From the NCBI RefSeq assembly GCF_900142035.1, contig NZ_FQZI01000003.1, positions 310,001-374,000 on the forward strand: a DNA stretch of 64,000 nucleotides, given 5' to 3'. The position numbers and the translations under genes are program-made. Each line of letters begins with the position of its first letter. The first letter of the stretch is position 1. The notes under the pieces are model-generated. The model saw only the letters and a list, made by a program, of their open reading frames with translations. It did no database searches and was not told the DNA's origin. This document shows, piece by piece, positions 37,781-46,823 of this stretch. Origin of the DNA: Flavobacterium terrae. Its GTDB lineage: Bacteria > Bacteroidota > Bacteroidia > Flavobacteriales > Flavobacteriaceae.

Positions 37781-39544
37781 TTAGTAAATTGCTTGAATTT
37801 TAAATTTAAATTCAATTCTACTAGCTTCATGTCTGCACATTAAACTTACTTCTTCTTTATCTGACAATTCACTAATTTTTGCACTCCAAAGATTTTCTTC
37901 AAAATTATCATCAGCACTTGTGCTATCATACTCAGTTAGATCTACTCTTATTGCAATTTTTGCTTCAGGATCATTTATAGGAACGTTAAAATCGATAGAT
38001 TTATTAACTTTCCATAATTCGCTTTGAGCCAATTCTAGTGGATTATTTTTACTACCTTCTGTAAAAGTCCAAGGCGCGGGTGCAATTTTCTTTACACTTT
38101 GAGGGAGTTCATCCCACTCAGCAAGTGGCTTATTTTTTTTATCAATATCAAGAATTGATTTTCCATCTCCAAATGCTCTAATTCTTGCCACTGCTTTTAT
38201 TTCAGATGCATTTCCAGGGTCATCATTAACCACGTTTCTTATATTTTCCCAAATCACTCTATATCTTGTAGCTCTAGGTGAACATTCTCTAGAAGTGTAG
38301 TTTGTAATAACTCTTGCTCCTACAGTAGCTTGATCTAAAGTTGCAAGAGTATATCCAATTTTAACTTCGTCATTTTTATCACTAAGAAGACTATCAATTC
38401 TTTGTTGAAAAGCTTTAAATGAATTTGCATTCAATAATGGAGCTACTTTTTCTGGTTTACCACCTGCACAAGCAATAGTTACTCTTGTTTCTTTAAGAAT
38501 TTCTTTTTGTCTTTCATTAAGTCCTAATTCACCATTTGCAAATCCAAAATATGCATACATATTAACATCTATATCATGTTCTTCAAACGAATAATCAGAT
38601 TCATAAACTATATACAAAATACGGCCATATGATACACTATCAACATAAACCCAATTAGGATCAACATCTTTATCCTCTATTGCTTGAGTATTATCAGATT
38701 CACTTTTGAGGTAAAAATAATCGCCTGGTTCATTTACACTACTATCTACATGAACTGTATAATAAATTTGATAAAGTTCTACTACATATTTATTTGATTT
38801 TTCATTAGTCTTGTAGGTAAAATCATGATTTCCGCCAAACCCTAAGTAGTTTCCACTGCCTGAAGTACGTATAAAAAGTTCTTGTTCAGAATTCATTTTA
38901 AATTTTGCTCCGTGAGTTATACCTCCTGCATGTACCCCTGATGCTCTAAGCTTGCGAACTGCTTCTTCTATATTACTTGAAGATGGTGAACTCACAGTTG
39001 TTTTAGTCAAATTAGTACCTTCACTAGAAATGGTAATAGGCTTTCTAGAAAAAGGAACTGTATTATATTGACCGCTTGCGATATTTTTCATATCGTATAC
39101 TCCACCTACGAATATCTTATAAAACTGTGGATTTAATAGAAAACCATTATAATTAAGATCTGTTATCTTTACATCTTTAATATTACAGGTCCAATTTCCT
39201 TGATTTTCTCTTTTGGATGAAATGGCGTTAGATTCAGCTAATTTTTCTAAATCAGATTTACGTCCAAAGCTTAATTCAACCTTTCCAGTTTTTAAATTGT
39301 GAGTAGTGCTAAAAATAGAATCTTTTTTAGCAATTTTGAAATTGAAACTTGAAGGTTTGTGGGTTATTCTTTTAACTCCTAATCTAGAAATTACTCCCGG
39401 TTTTAAAGCAAATGAATTTTTATCAACCACTATTTTTTTTCTGTCTTTATCAACCGGTTCATTTTTACTAAGTTTTACTTTAGCATTTTCTGATATTTTA
39501 ATTTTTGTTGCATCATTTTTTACAACTTTTACTACTTTCCCCAT
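37781..39544 (-). CDS. Cholesterol-dependent-cytolysin-like pore-forming protein without signal peptide
   Basis: 587 residues. The central part (about 120-425) follows the thiol-activated cytolysin fold in order: PFSRKPITISSE; SSSNIEEAVRKLRAS; YQIYYTVHVDSSVNEPGDYF near 257; VDSVSYGRILYIVYES near 302, matching the CDC signature region SSVAYGR; VTIACAGGKPEKV near 360 (the glycine pair of the core sheet); and IGYTLATLDQATVGARVITNYTS near 400. CDCs form giant beta-barrel pores. The C-terminal domain (about 430-587) has no cholesterol-recognition undecapeptide (ECTGLAWEWWR), so the receptor must differ, as in the CDC-like proteins described from Bacteroidota. The N-terminus is lysine-rich and shows no signal peptide or lipobox; the export route is unclear. 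Monocistronic, with terminators on both sides. Confidence 0.85.
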   Translation of the reverse strand: MGKVVKVVKNDATKIKISENAKVKLSKNEPVDKDRKKIVVDKNSFALKPGVISRLGVKRITHKPSSFNFKIAKKDSIFSTTHNLKTGKVELSFGRKSDLEKLAESNAISSKRENQGNWTCNIKDVKITDLNYNGFLLNPQFYKIFVGGVYDMKNIASGQYNTVPFSRKPITISSEGTNLTKTTVSSPSSSNIEEAVRKLRASGVHAGGITHGAKFKMNSEQELFIRTSGSGNYLGFGGNHDFTYKTNEKSNKYVVELYQIYYTVHVDSSVNEPGDYFYLKSESDNTQAIEDKDVDPNWVYVDSVSYGRILYIVYESDYSFEEHDIDVNMYAYFGFANGELGLNERQKEILKETRVTIACAGGKPEKVAPLLNANSFKAFQQRIDSLLSDKNDEVKIGYTLATLDQATVGARVITNYTSRECSPRATRYRVIWENIRNVVNDDPGNASEIKAVARIRAFGDGKSILDIDKKNKPLAEWDELPQSVKKIAPAPWTFTEGSKNNPLELAQSELWKVNKSIDFNVPINDPEAKIAIRVDLTEYDSTSADDNFEENLWSAKISELSDKEEVSLMCRHEASRIEFKFKIQAIY

Positions 39545-39626
39545 AATCTTTTATTTTAAATTAATATTTGATTTCTAATTTTTAATTCAAATTATTTTTA
39601 CGACTTGGGTTATAAATCTTAGATAT

Positions 39627-39634
39627 CAAAAGTA
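39627..39634 (-). promoter_or_regulatory. -7 box of the CDC-like gene
   Basis: Minus-strand TACTTTTG matches TAnnTTTG, 83 bases before the ATG. I see no -33 TTG. Confidence 0.4.
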
Positions 39635-39735
39635 TACTAACATTTAAATAAAGCACAGGGGATTTTCTTGGTAATTCAGATAGTGTTTTTCCTGATTTTC
39701 AATAAATTAGAAAACATTCAATAATTGACAACATA

Positions 39736-39765
39736 AAAAAGGCTGTCTATTTTAGACAGCCTTTT
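39736..39765 (-). terminator. Terminator of dnaK
   Basis: AAAAAGGCTGTCTA / TAGACAGCCTTTTT arms with a short loop and A/T tracts on both sides. It lies 18 bases past the dnaK stop and upstream of the CDC-like gene. Confidence 0.88.
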
Positions 39766-39782
39766 TAATAAGAATATAAAAT

Positions 39783-41669
39783 TTATTTTACTTCTTCAAA
39801 CTCTACATCTTGAGTTGAATCGCCACTAGCGTCTGCTTGAGGTTGAGCCTCTTGAGATTGACCTTCAGCTTGAGCTTTATACATTTCTTCAGAAGCATTT
39901 TTCCAAGCTTCGTTAATTTTATCTAAAGCTGGAGTAATTGCTGAAATTTCTTTTGTTTCGTAAGCTGCTTTTAATTCATTTAAAGCTGCTTCAATTGCTG
40001 ATTTATTACCTTCAGATAATTTATCACCAAATTCAGACAATTGCTTTTCAGTTTGGAAAATCATACTGTCAGCTTCATTTAATTTAGAAGCTTTTTCCAT
40101 AGCAATCTTATCAGCTTCAGCATTCATCTCAGCCTCTTTCTTCATTTTTTCGATTTCTTCTGGAGTTAATCCTGAAGAAGCTTCAATACGAATATCGTGA
40201 GATTTACCAGTTCCTTTATCAACTGCTGTTACATGAATAATACCATTAGCATCAATATCAAAGATAACTTCAATTTGAGGAACTCCTCTTGGTGCAGGTG
40301 GAATACCGTCTAAGTGGAAACGGCCAATCGTTTTGTTATCTCCTGCCATAGGGCGCTCTCCTTGCAACACATGAATTTCAACACTTGGTTGGTTATCTAC
40401 AGCTGTTGAGAAAACTTGTGATTTTTTCGTTGGAATAGTTGTGTTAGATTCAATTAATTTAGTCATTACACTTCCCATTGTTTCAATACCTAATGAAAGT
40501 GGTGTAACATCTAATAATAATACATCTTTAACATCTCCAGTTAATACACCACCTTGAATAGCAGCTCCAATAGCCACAACTTCATCTGGATTAACACCTT
40601 TAGATGGTTTTTTACCAAAGAATTTCTCTACTTGTTCTTGAATAACAGGGATACGTGTAGAACCTCCAACTAAAATTACTTCATCAATTTCAGATGTTGA
40701 TAAACCTGCATCTTTTAATGCTTTTGCTACTGGTTCCATTGAACGTTTCACTAAAGAATCTGCCAATTGTTCAAACTTAGCACGAGTTAATGTTTGCACC
40801 AAGTGCTTAGGCCCTGAAGCCGTAGCTGTAACATATGGTAAATTAATCTCTGTTTGTGCAGAAGAAGACAATTCAATTTTTGCCTTTTCAGCAGCTTCTT
40901 TTAAACGTTGCAAAGCCATTGGATCTTTACGTAAATCAACTCCTTCAGCAGCATTAAAATCATTTGCTAACCAGTCAATAATTACTTGGTCAAAATCATC
41001 ACCACCTAAATGAGTGTCACCATTTGTTGATAATACCTCAAAAACTCCATCTCCTAATTCAAGGATAGAAATATCAAAAGTTCCTCCTCCTAAATCGTAT
41101 ACCGCAATTTTTTTGTCATGTCCTGCTTTATCCAAACCATAAGCTAAAGCTGCAGCTGTTGGTTCATTGATAATACGCATAACTTTAAGACCTGCAATTT
41201 CTCCTGCTTCCTTAGTAGCTTGACGTTGTGCATCATTAAAATATGCTGGTACAGTAATAACTGCCTCTGTCACTGAATGTCCTAAATAATCTTCAGCAGT
41301 TTTTTTCATTTTTTGAAGTGTCATTGCTGACAATTCTTGCGGAGTGTACAAACGTCCATCGATATCTACACGTGGTGTATCGTTATCTCCTTTTACTACT
41401 TTATAAGCAACTGTTGATGCCTCTTTAGCACTCTCAGAATACTTATTACCCATAAAACGCTTAATTGAAGCGATAGTTTTTGTAGGGTTAGTTACTGCCT
41501 GACGTTTTGCAGCATCTCCTACTTTAATCTCTCCACCTTCAACAAATGCAATTACAGATGGTGTAGTTCTTCTACCTTCAGCATTCGCGATTACAACTGG
41601 CTCTCCACCCTCCATAACCGAAACACATGAATTGGTTGTTCCTAAATCGATTCCAATAATCTTACTCAT
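39783..41669 (-). CDS. dnaK: Chaperone DnaK (Hsp70)
   Basis: 628 residues. Nucleotide-binding domain (1-385) with [66 protein letters not shown] and [13 protein letters not shown]; substrate-binding domain (about 390-500) with [16 protein letters not shown]; helical lid and acidic tail ending DVEFEEVK, the GrpE/CHIP-type EEVD-like end. dnaJ and grpE are not adjacent, as is usual in Bacteroidota. Unusually for this genome an AAGGAG Shine-Dalgarno sits 9 bases before the ATG (41679-41684). A sigma-54-like element is at 41750-41766. No CIRCE repeat. Confidence 0.97.
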   Translation of the reverse strand: MSKIIGIDLGTTNSCVSVMEGGEPVVIANAEGRRTTPSVIAFVEGGEIKVGDAAKRQAVTNPTKTIASIKRFMGNKYSESAKEASTVAYKVVKGDNDTPRVDIDGRLYTPQELSAMTLQKMKKTAEDYLGHSVTEAVITVPAYFNDAQRQATKEAGEIAGLKVMRIINEPTAAALAYGLDKAGHDKKIAVYDLGGGTFDISILELGDGVFEVLSTNGDTHLGGDDFDQVIIDWLANDFNAAEGVDLRKDPMALQRLKEAAEKAKIELSSSAQTEINLPYVTATASGPKHLVQTLTRAKFEQLADSLVKRSMEPVAKALKDAGLSTSEIDEVILVGGSTRIPVIQEQVEKFFGKKPSKGVNPDEVVAIGAAIQGGVLTGDVKDVLLLDVTPLSLGIETMGSVMTKLIESNTTIPTKKSQVFSTAVDNQPSVEIHVLQGERPMAGDNKTIGRFHLDGIPPAPRGVPQIEVIFDIDANGIIHVTAVDKGTGKSHDIRIEASSGLTPEEIEKMKKEAEMNAEADKIAMEKASKLNEADSMIFQTEKQLSEFGDKLSEGNKSAIEAALNELKAAYETKEISAITPALDKINEAWKNASEEMYKAQAEGQSQEAQPQADASGDSTQDVEFEEVK

Positions 41670-41678
41670 AATATAATT

Positions 41679-41684
41679 CTCCTT
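41679..41684 (-). promoter_or_regulatory. Shine-Dalgarno of dnaK
   Basis: AAGGAG on the minus strand, 9 bases before the dnaK ATG. I looked at the other starts in the window and saw no comparable purine box, as is usual for Bacteroidota. Confidence 0.6.
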
Positions 41685-41749
41685 AATTTTTATTTATTTT
41701 AATTACTCCTCTACGAGTGAGTAGTGTTTTGCAACACGTTGAGCTTAAT

Positions 41750-41766
41750 GACAAGGATTGTGCCAA
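41750..41766 (-). promoter_or_regulatory. Sigma-54-like -24/-12 element upstream of dnaK
   Basis: Minus strand TTGGCACAATCCTTGTC: TGGCAC, five bases, TTGTC, against consensus TGGCACG-N4-TTGCW with correct spacing and one core mismatch (T for C at the -12 GC). It lies 81 bases before the ATG, leaving a leader of about 70 bases. A TAnnTTTG box is not visible here. Confidence 0.4.
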
Positions 41767-41831
41767 TAGAAAATTTAAAATAAATTGTCAGTATTTCTAA
41801 AAACATATATGACAAAATGGCAATAATTAAT

Positions 41832-41857
41832 AAAAAAACCACCCCGTGGGGTGGTTT
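41832..41857 (-). terminator. Terminator of the lipoprotein metallopeptidase gene
   Basis: AAACCACCCC / GGGGTGGTTT stem with T run on the minus strand (plus A tract 41832-41838), 31 bases past the stop of 41889-42797. It is among the most GC-rich stretches in the window. Confidence 0.88.
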
Positions 41858-41888
41858 AGAAACTTAAATTTATTGTTAGCAATTAATA

Positions 41889-42797
41889 TTACTCTAAGTT
41901 GAAGTATTCCTCATCAGACATTTGTCCAGTTTGAATTCTTTTTAACTCATCCATGTGAATCATCATTAATTCATGACCTTCTTGAGTCATACCTTCTGGT
42001 TTAGCAAAACCTGTTTTATAAGAACCACTCAATACACCACTGTAGTAGTAGAAGAAATTATAATCAAATTGCGATGCCGACAATTTTGCATTTGCCGGAT
42101 CTGCCAATAAAAATCCTAAACGAACTGCTGAACGACGCTGTGCAGGAGTCCCATGATGACCTGAGCTAGTAGTTGAATAATCTCCAATTGAATAAGCAAA
42201 TTCATAACCAGTAGCAATCGATGAGAATGTTGATTTACCATACCCTCTACGTAAATAGTAACCAGCCATACCGTCAGCTTCTAACTCATTAGGTCTTGCA
42301 GTAGATTCTCTTACAGAAGGTAAATTGAATGCGTATTGCAATTGGTGTCCATACTCATGAGCTAAAATCATTACATTAATTAAATTCGAAGCATCCTTAG
42401 ATTTTGCATCTCTAAAAATTCCTTCACCATAATAAATTTTTCCGTTGCTGTATGAAATAGCATTGTAAGTTGAGTTCCAATTAGTTCCATTTCTTACAAA
42501 TCTGAATGTTGGTGCAGATACTGAACTTCCTCTCCAAAAAGTTTTAATAGCTGTGTTTTGATTAGTCATTAATGTTACATCTGAAGATGTTCCAGCCCCT
42601 GAAGTTAATGTTGTTGATAAAGTTGCTGATGAAGGCCAATTACCATCTACATACATACATTCTCTCTCAATTCCTTTTGCTTGATCAATGTTTGTTGCTT
42701 CAACTTCTGCAACATTTTCTTCATCTTTGTTACATGAAAAAATCACAGCTAATGACAACATACTTAGTGCAATAGCACCTTTTTTAATTTGTTTCAT
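41889..42797 (-). CDS. Lipoprotein zinc metallopeptidase (gluzincin type)
   Basis: 302 residues. Lipobox VIFSC at residues 18-22 (MKQIKKGAIALSMLSLAVIFSC), so a lipoprotein. Zinc-site motif LAHEYGHQLQYAF near residue 148 and a third ligand with NELEADGMAGYYLRRG about 30 residues on. This matches the arrangement of the YpfJ-like gene at 10326-11180, to which the middle part is distantly similar (ExxAD after HExxH). Residues 30-110 are rich in Ser and Thr. C-terminus ends QTGQMSDEEYFNLE. Likely outer-membrane- or periplasm-facing protease; substrate unknown. A -7 box TAAATTTG at 42833-42840 and a terminator show it is a single-gene unit. Confidence 0.85.
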   Translation of the reverse strand: MKQIKKGAIALSMLSLAVIFSCNKDEENVAEVEATNIDQAKGIERECMYVDGNWPSSATLSTTLTSGAGTSSDVTLMTNQNTAIKTFWRGSSVSAPTFRFVRNGTNWNSTYNAISYSNGKIYYGEGIFRDAKSKDASNLINVMILAHEYGHQLQYAFNLPSVRESTARPNELEADGMAGYYLRRGYGKSTFSSIATGYEFAYSIGDYSTTSSGHHGTPAQRRSAVRLGFLLADPANAKLSASQFDYNFFYYYSGVLSGSYKTGFAKPEGMTQEGHELMMIHMDELKRIQTGQMSDEEYFNLE

Positions 42798-42832
42798 AAT
42801 TAATAGTTTGGTTAAATGGTTTAATAATTTGC

Positions 42833-42840
42833 CAAATTTA
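42833..42840 (-). promoter_or_regulatory. -7 box of the lipoprotein metallopeptidase gene
   Basis: Minus-strand TAAATTTG fits TAnnTTTG, 36 bases before the ATG, with a TTG 15 bases further upstream (42856-42858). Confidence 0.45.
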
Positions 42841-43006
42841 TAAAGTTTGTTAATACAAAATTAAACAAGAATTAACCTACAAATAAGAAATAATTAAAAA
42901 GTGCATTTCATCGATAAAAAACAACACTTAATCGATAATTTTAACAATATTTATAATTAAAAATAACAAAAAAAGTAAAAAACAACTTTTTTAAAACAAC
43001 TGGAAA

Positions 43007-43906
43007 TCAATGCTTTAAATAGCAATTTTTTTTAAAGATATAGCGTTCGTTAAAAATTAAAATCGCTAGTAAAATCAAGACATAAGCAATAATTTGCATT
43101 GTGTTTACATTCTCTTTATAAAAGAAAAATGCAAGGAAGAAATTTATTAATGGATTCGTATACATTAGAACTCCAACAGTTGCAGAATCCATTCCTTTTA
43201 AAGCAAATAAATTTAAAAACAAAGGTATGATCGTAAACAATACAACTATCATTGTAATCAAAATCCAAAATAAAGAAGCTACAGGTGTTGCAGCCTTATA
43301 TACAGGGAAAAAAGGAATTAAAACAATAGATGCAATTACTAGTTGAATTGTTAGCACTACGAATCTATCAAATTGATTATTTTTTCTTTGGCTAATTAAA
43401 TACAAGGCAAAACTAAAAGCTATGATTAATGAATATGCTAAATCTTTAATATGGCCATAAGACAATATGGCACAACTGATAACAAAAATAAAAACTGACA
43501 ACCACTGCCATCTACTTAATTGTTCATTTAGGATGAAAAAGGCTAAAACTGTTGTAATAATTGGACAGATTAAATATGCTAATGATGCAGATTGAACACT
43601 TACATGATTTACGCAGTAAATAAAAAGAAACCAATTAAAAACCAATAAAAATCCACCCAAAATAGTAAGTGTAAGTATTTTTGTTTTTTCTTTTCTATCA
43701 AATCCATTGAAAACTTTTAAATCTTTCTTTATTTTTTCTTTTCTAAAAAATAAATTGATAACTAAAAGTAAAACTGTAGCGTAAAACACCCTATAAAAAA
43801 GAATATCTAACGATCGATAATTATGCAACGGTTTTAAAGCTAAACTAAAAAATCCCCAAATAAAGAAAGCAGAAAAGGCAGACAAAAAGTATTTATTAAT
43901 TTGCAT
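43007..43906 (-). CDS. EamA/RarD-family permease
   Basis: 299 residues with about ten membrane helices, the drug/metabolite transporter (EamA) fold. FFIWGFFSLALKPLHNYRSLDILFYRVFYA, LLVFNWFLFIYCVNHVSVQSASLAYLICPI and LNLFALKGMDSATVGVLMYTNPLINF match the RarD branch, whose founding member is named for chloramphenicol sensitivity. Its start overlaps the upstream gene's stop by 11 bases, so the two are co-transcribed and perhaps translationally coupled. Substrate unknown. Confidence 0.88.
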   Translation of the reverse strand: MQINKYFLSAFSAFFIWGFFSLALKPLHNYRSLDILFYRVFYATVLLLVINLFFRKEKIKKDLKVFNGFDRKEKTKILTLTILGGFLLVFNWFLFIYCVNHVSVQSASLAYLICPIITTVLAFFILNEQLSRWQWLSVFIFVISCAILSYGHIKDLAYSLIIAFSFALYLISQRKNNQFDRFVVLTIQLVIASIVLIPFFPVYKAATPVASLFWILITMIVVLFTIIPLFLNLFALKGMDSATVGVLMYTNPLINFFLAFFFYKENVNTMQIIAYVLILLAILIFNERYIFKKNCYLKH

Positions 43907-45140
43907 TGAGATTATATTTATATATAGTTGGGAAATTAATTTTCGATTCGTTTAAATTGAATTTTCCGTCATAAAAACTCCAAGGAGAATTACCAATAAA
44001 GTAAAAGACATTACCTTTAATTATTCCATTGGTTGGTTCAATCATTTCTGTTCTATTACAATCTATAATTTTACTATCTACGATTAAACCATTACTTAGA
44101 TATAATTGAATTACTCTATGTGGCTTTACTCCATTTTGAATTACAATTAATGAATTATTAGAATACAAGAATCCATCAATTCCTTTTTTTGACACATCGT
44201 TAGGAAGTTTTAACCAATTTCTTTCAGAAGGATTTTGAACATTAATTTTCAATATTCCTTTCAAATAATCAGCAATAAATAATTCATTTTCATCTTTACC
44301 GAATGTTATTCCTTGCAAATTGAAAGCTTCTTTTTTTAAGTCTAACCAAATGGATAATTCATCATTTTTAATTTGATAAATCATTGCCTCTCCACTATCT
44401 GAAAGAAAAATATCGCCATTCTTATTTATAACTAAATCACCAAAAACATGATTCCCTTGAACTGGAAATCTTTTTACAATACTCTTAGTTTCAATATCTA
44501 CTTTTAAAATTTCTGATTTTCCTTCTAAGTCTTTACTATAGCCTTTCATTTCAGGAATTGCAGAGGTTGTAATCCATAAAAATCTTTCATTTTTATCTGC
44601 TTTCATCGCAAAAACAGAAAATAGTTTTTCATCAGTTAACCAATCAATACATTTACCAGATTTTTCATCAAACGATACTATTTTTTTATTTCTAATGCTA
44701 TTGATTAGCCACGTCTTCGTTTTTTTTAAATTCAATAAGCTCTCAGGATGCAAATCTTTTTCAGACAATTCAATAAACTTTTCAGAAGTAGTTATACGTT
44801 CGTTAAGTTTAACTTTTAAATCAACTAACTGTTTAAATTCATCAGTATCAAAAAGGATTTTAAAATCTGGTTCTTTTTCAAACGAAATTCCAGCATTTGC
44901 TAATAAGCATTCTTTGAGTTTGAAAACTGCTTTATCTAACTTATTATTCAAAGCATAAGCACAAGCTAGATTATATGAAAAAGTAGGATGTGAAGGTCGT
45001 AAACTGTCTAATTGATTCGAAAGCTTTAAAAAAGTTGCATAATCCTTATTTTCGTATGCTTTTGTACTTGCTAGATAAATTTCTTTTTGAGATTGTGCCA
45101 ATAAACCAAAAGAAAATAGTAAAAAGTATATATGCTTCAT
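43896..45140 (-). CDS. Exported TPR and beta-propeller protein of unknown function
   Basis: 414 residues from ATG 45140, giving the signal peptide MKHIYFLLFSFGLLAQS; an ATG at 45185 would add 15 unneeded residues. After the signal come two or three TPR-like helical pairs (about 15-100: STKAYENKDYATFLKLSNQL, YNLACAYALNNKLDKAVFKL). From about 125 to the end there is a six-bladed-propeller-like region (SMP-30/NHL type) with GNHVFGDLVINKNGDIFLSDSG and LQGITFGKDENELFIADYLKG. It may bind a small ligand or act as a scaffold. It overlaps the RarD-like gene by 11 bases. No known pathway. Confidence 0.78.
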   Translation of the reverse strand: MKHIYFLLFSFGLLAQSQKEIYLASTKAYENKDYATFLKLSNQLDSLRPSHPTFSYNLACAYALNNKLDKAVFKLKECLLANAGISFEKEPDFKILFDTDEFKQLVDLKVKLNERITTSEKFIELSEKDLHPESLLNLKKTKTWLINSIRNKKIVSFDEKSGKCIDWLTDEKLFSVFAMKADKNERFLWITTSAIPEMKGYSKDLEGKSEILKVDIETKSIVKRFPVQGNHVFGDLVINKNGDIFLSDSGEAMIYQIKNDELSIWLDLKKEAFNLQGITFGKDENELFIADYLKGILKINVQNPSERNWLKLPNDVSKKGIDGFLYSNNSLIVIQNGVKPHRVIQLYLSNGLIVDSKIIDCNRTEMIEPTNGIIKGNVFYFIGNSPWSFYDGKFNLNESKINFPTIYKYNLNAN

Positions 45141-45154
45141 CTCAATAAAAATTA

Positions 45155-45192
45155 AATCGGGATAAAAGTACTTAATTCCTTTCATCCCGATT
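45155..45192. repeat. 9-bp inverted repeat between sugar transporter and TPR/propeller gene
   Basis: AATCGGGAT (45155-45163) and ATCCCGATT (45184-45192), with 20 bases between. It may be a loose terminator of the sugar transporter gene (minus-strand tail TTAATTTTTATT) or an operator for the following gene. Confidence 0.5.
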
Positions 45193-45216
45193 ATTATATT
45201 AATATTTCTTTAAGAT

Positions 45217-46653
45217 TTAATGTCCACCCGATACTTTTTTATCAAAATCAATTCCTTGACTTTTCAAAATACCTGAAACTTTCCAAGCATAAAAAGCTAA
45301 ATACGCAAAGCATAAAACTCCAACGATATAACTTGATTGAATTGTAAATACATCAGCCACATAACCTTGTAATAGACTCACAAATCCACCTCCCATAATC
45401 ATCATAATCAAAAAGCTACTTCCTTGACTAGTATGTTTTCCAAGACCAGAAACTGCTAGAGTAAAAATACATGGCCATAAAGTACTACAAAATAATCCAA
45501 CACTTGTAAATGCATAAACACTAACCATTCCGCTAGTAGACATTCCAATAATTAATGCTAAAATGCCCAATACTGAAAACAACAATAACATTCTAGCAGG
45601 ATTTCCTTTACTTGCCATATCAGCAAAAATCAAAACTAAAATTATTAAAGCATAAACATAAAAAGGAGTTAAATCGTGTTTTGCAACAGAATTTACAAAT
45701 AAGAAAACACCAAAAGCTAAATAAGGTGCTATAAAACGTAATATTTTTTGAGTTGACATATTATCTGTAAAAGCTTCAACAGCCCCTGTCCATCTTCCTA
45801 TCATCAAACTCGCCCAGTATAAAGAAATATAAGGCGCAATATCTTTTGTCATAAAACCTAAATGTTTTTCCATATAAGCTGGTAAGTTACTAGCTGTAGA
45901 CACTTCCACACCAACATATACAAAAATACCAATCATCCCTAAAATCAATTGTGGGTATTTTAAAGCTGAACTTCTTGATGTTTCTGCTCCATCTTCAGAA
46001 GCTACTACAGCTTGTGGTTTATCTGGAAGAGATGAAAATTTCAATAAAATTGCCACCAATAAAAAAGCTGCTCCAAGAACCAAATAAGGGATTTTTACAC
46101 TTTCGATACTCATGTCTGTAGATCCAGATACAGCAGAACCAAAAATTGCAAAACTTACAATTAATGGACCAATTGTAGTTCCTAAATTATTAATTCCTCC
46201 TGCCATTGTGAGACGCTGAGAACCAGTTGTAATTGGACCAAGTGCTATAGCTAATGGATTAGCAACGGTTTGCTGCAAAGAAAAACCTAAAGCTACAATA
46301 AATAATCCCGAAAGCATTAATGTAAATGAACCAGTATTTGCAGCTGGGTAAAACAATAAAGTTCCCAATGCTGAAATACCTAGACCTAAAGCCAAACTAT
46401 TTTTATATCCTAATCTATTGATTAAGTCTCCTTTTGTCAAATAAGAAATTAACAAATACAACAAAGATCCAACGGTATATGCTATATAAAAGGCAAGAGA
46501 TACTAATTGACTTTGAACTTGTGTTAAATCAAATGCTTTTTTGAATACTGGAATTAAAATATCATTACTAGCTGCAACGAATCCCCAAAAGAAAAATACT
46601 GTAACTAATGGAATGAATTGAGCCCAATTTGTTTTTTGTGATTCTAAACTCAT
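45217..46653 (-). CDS. FucP-like MFS sugar transporter
   Basis: 478 residues from ATG 46653 (MSLESQKTNWAQFIPLVTVF); an ATG at 46728 would add 25 residues full of Lys and Thr that are not family-like. Twelve membrane helices of the major facilitator fold. FFFWGFVAASNDILIPVFKKAFDLTQVQSQLV and the second-half LNNLGTTIGPLIVSFA match the fucose/glucose/galactose:H+ symporters (FucP/GluP). The sugar is not determined. The upstream region holds AACCAA-type leader repeats and a palindrome TAACGAAAACGTTA (46744-46757) that suits a LacI-type regulator. Confidence 0.9.
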   Translation of the reverse strand: MSLESQKTNWAQFIPLVTVFFFWGFVAASNDILIPVFKKAFDLTQVQSQLVSLAFYIAYTVGSLLYLLISYLTKGDLINRLGYKNSLALGLGISALGTLLFYPAANTGSFTLMLSGLFIVALGFSLQQTVANPLAIALGPITTGSQRLTMAGGINNLGTTIGPLIVSFAIFGSAVSGSTDMSIESVKIPYLVLGAAFLLVAILLKFSSLPDKPQAVVASEDGAETSRSSALKYPQLILGMIGIFVYVGVEVSTASNLPAYMEKHLGFMTKDIAPYISLYWASLMIGRWTGAVEAFTDNMSTQKILRFIAPYLAFGVFLFVNSVAKHDLTPFYVYALIILVLIFADMASKGNPARMLLLFSVLGILALIIGMSTSGMVSVYAFTSVGLFCSTLWPCIFTLAVSGLGKHTSQGSSFLIMMIMGGGFVSLLQGYVADVFTIQSSYIVGVLCFAYLAFYAWKVSGILKSQGIDFDKKVSGGH

Positions 46654-46743
46654 AAATTTGGTTTTGGTTATTGAATTGGTTTTTTGTTTGGTTAAAAATA
46701 CTTTTTTAAAACTATGAAAAAATGGCATTTAAAAATAAGTTAT

Positions 46744-46757
46744 TAACGAAAACGTTA
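46744..46757. promoter_or_regulatory. Candidate LacI-family operator
   Basis: TAACG-AAAA-CGTTA, perfect 5-bp arms containing AACGTT. It is in the region between the divergent sugar transporter (start 46653) and the lipoprotein gene (start 46848). Regulator not in the window. Confidence 0.4.
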
Positions 46758-46823
46758 TAGTAAACATATTGTCAATTCTAAAAAGTAATTTTTAAAATAA
46801 TTCAAATTATTAATAACAAATAC

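Noticed and set aside
41670..41780. CIRCE heat-shock operator before dnaK
   Set aside because: No TTAGCACTC-N9-GAGTGCTAA repeat is present; only a small ACTC...GAGT and a GTGTT...AACAC pair, too short to call.
42841..43006. AT-rich stretch upstream of the lipoprotein metallopeptidase as a possible origin or repeat
   Set aside because: Only low-complexity A/T runs; no DnaA boxes or repeat units.
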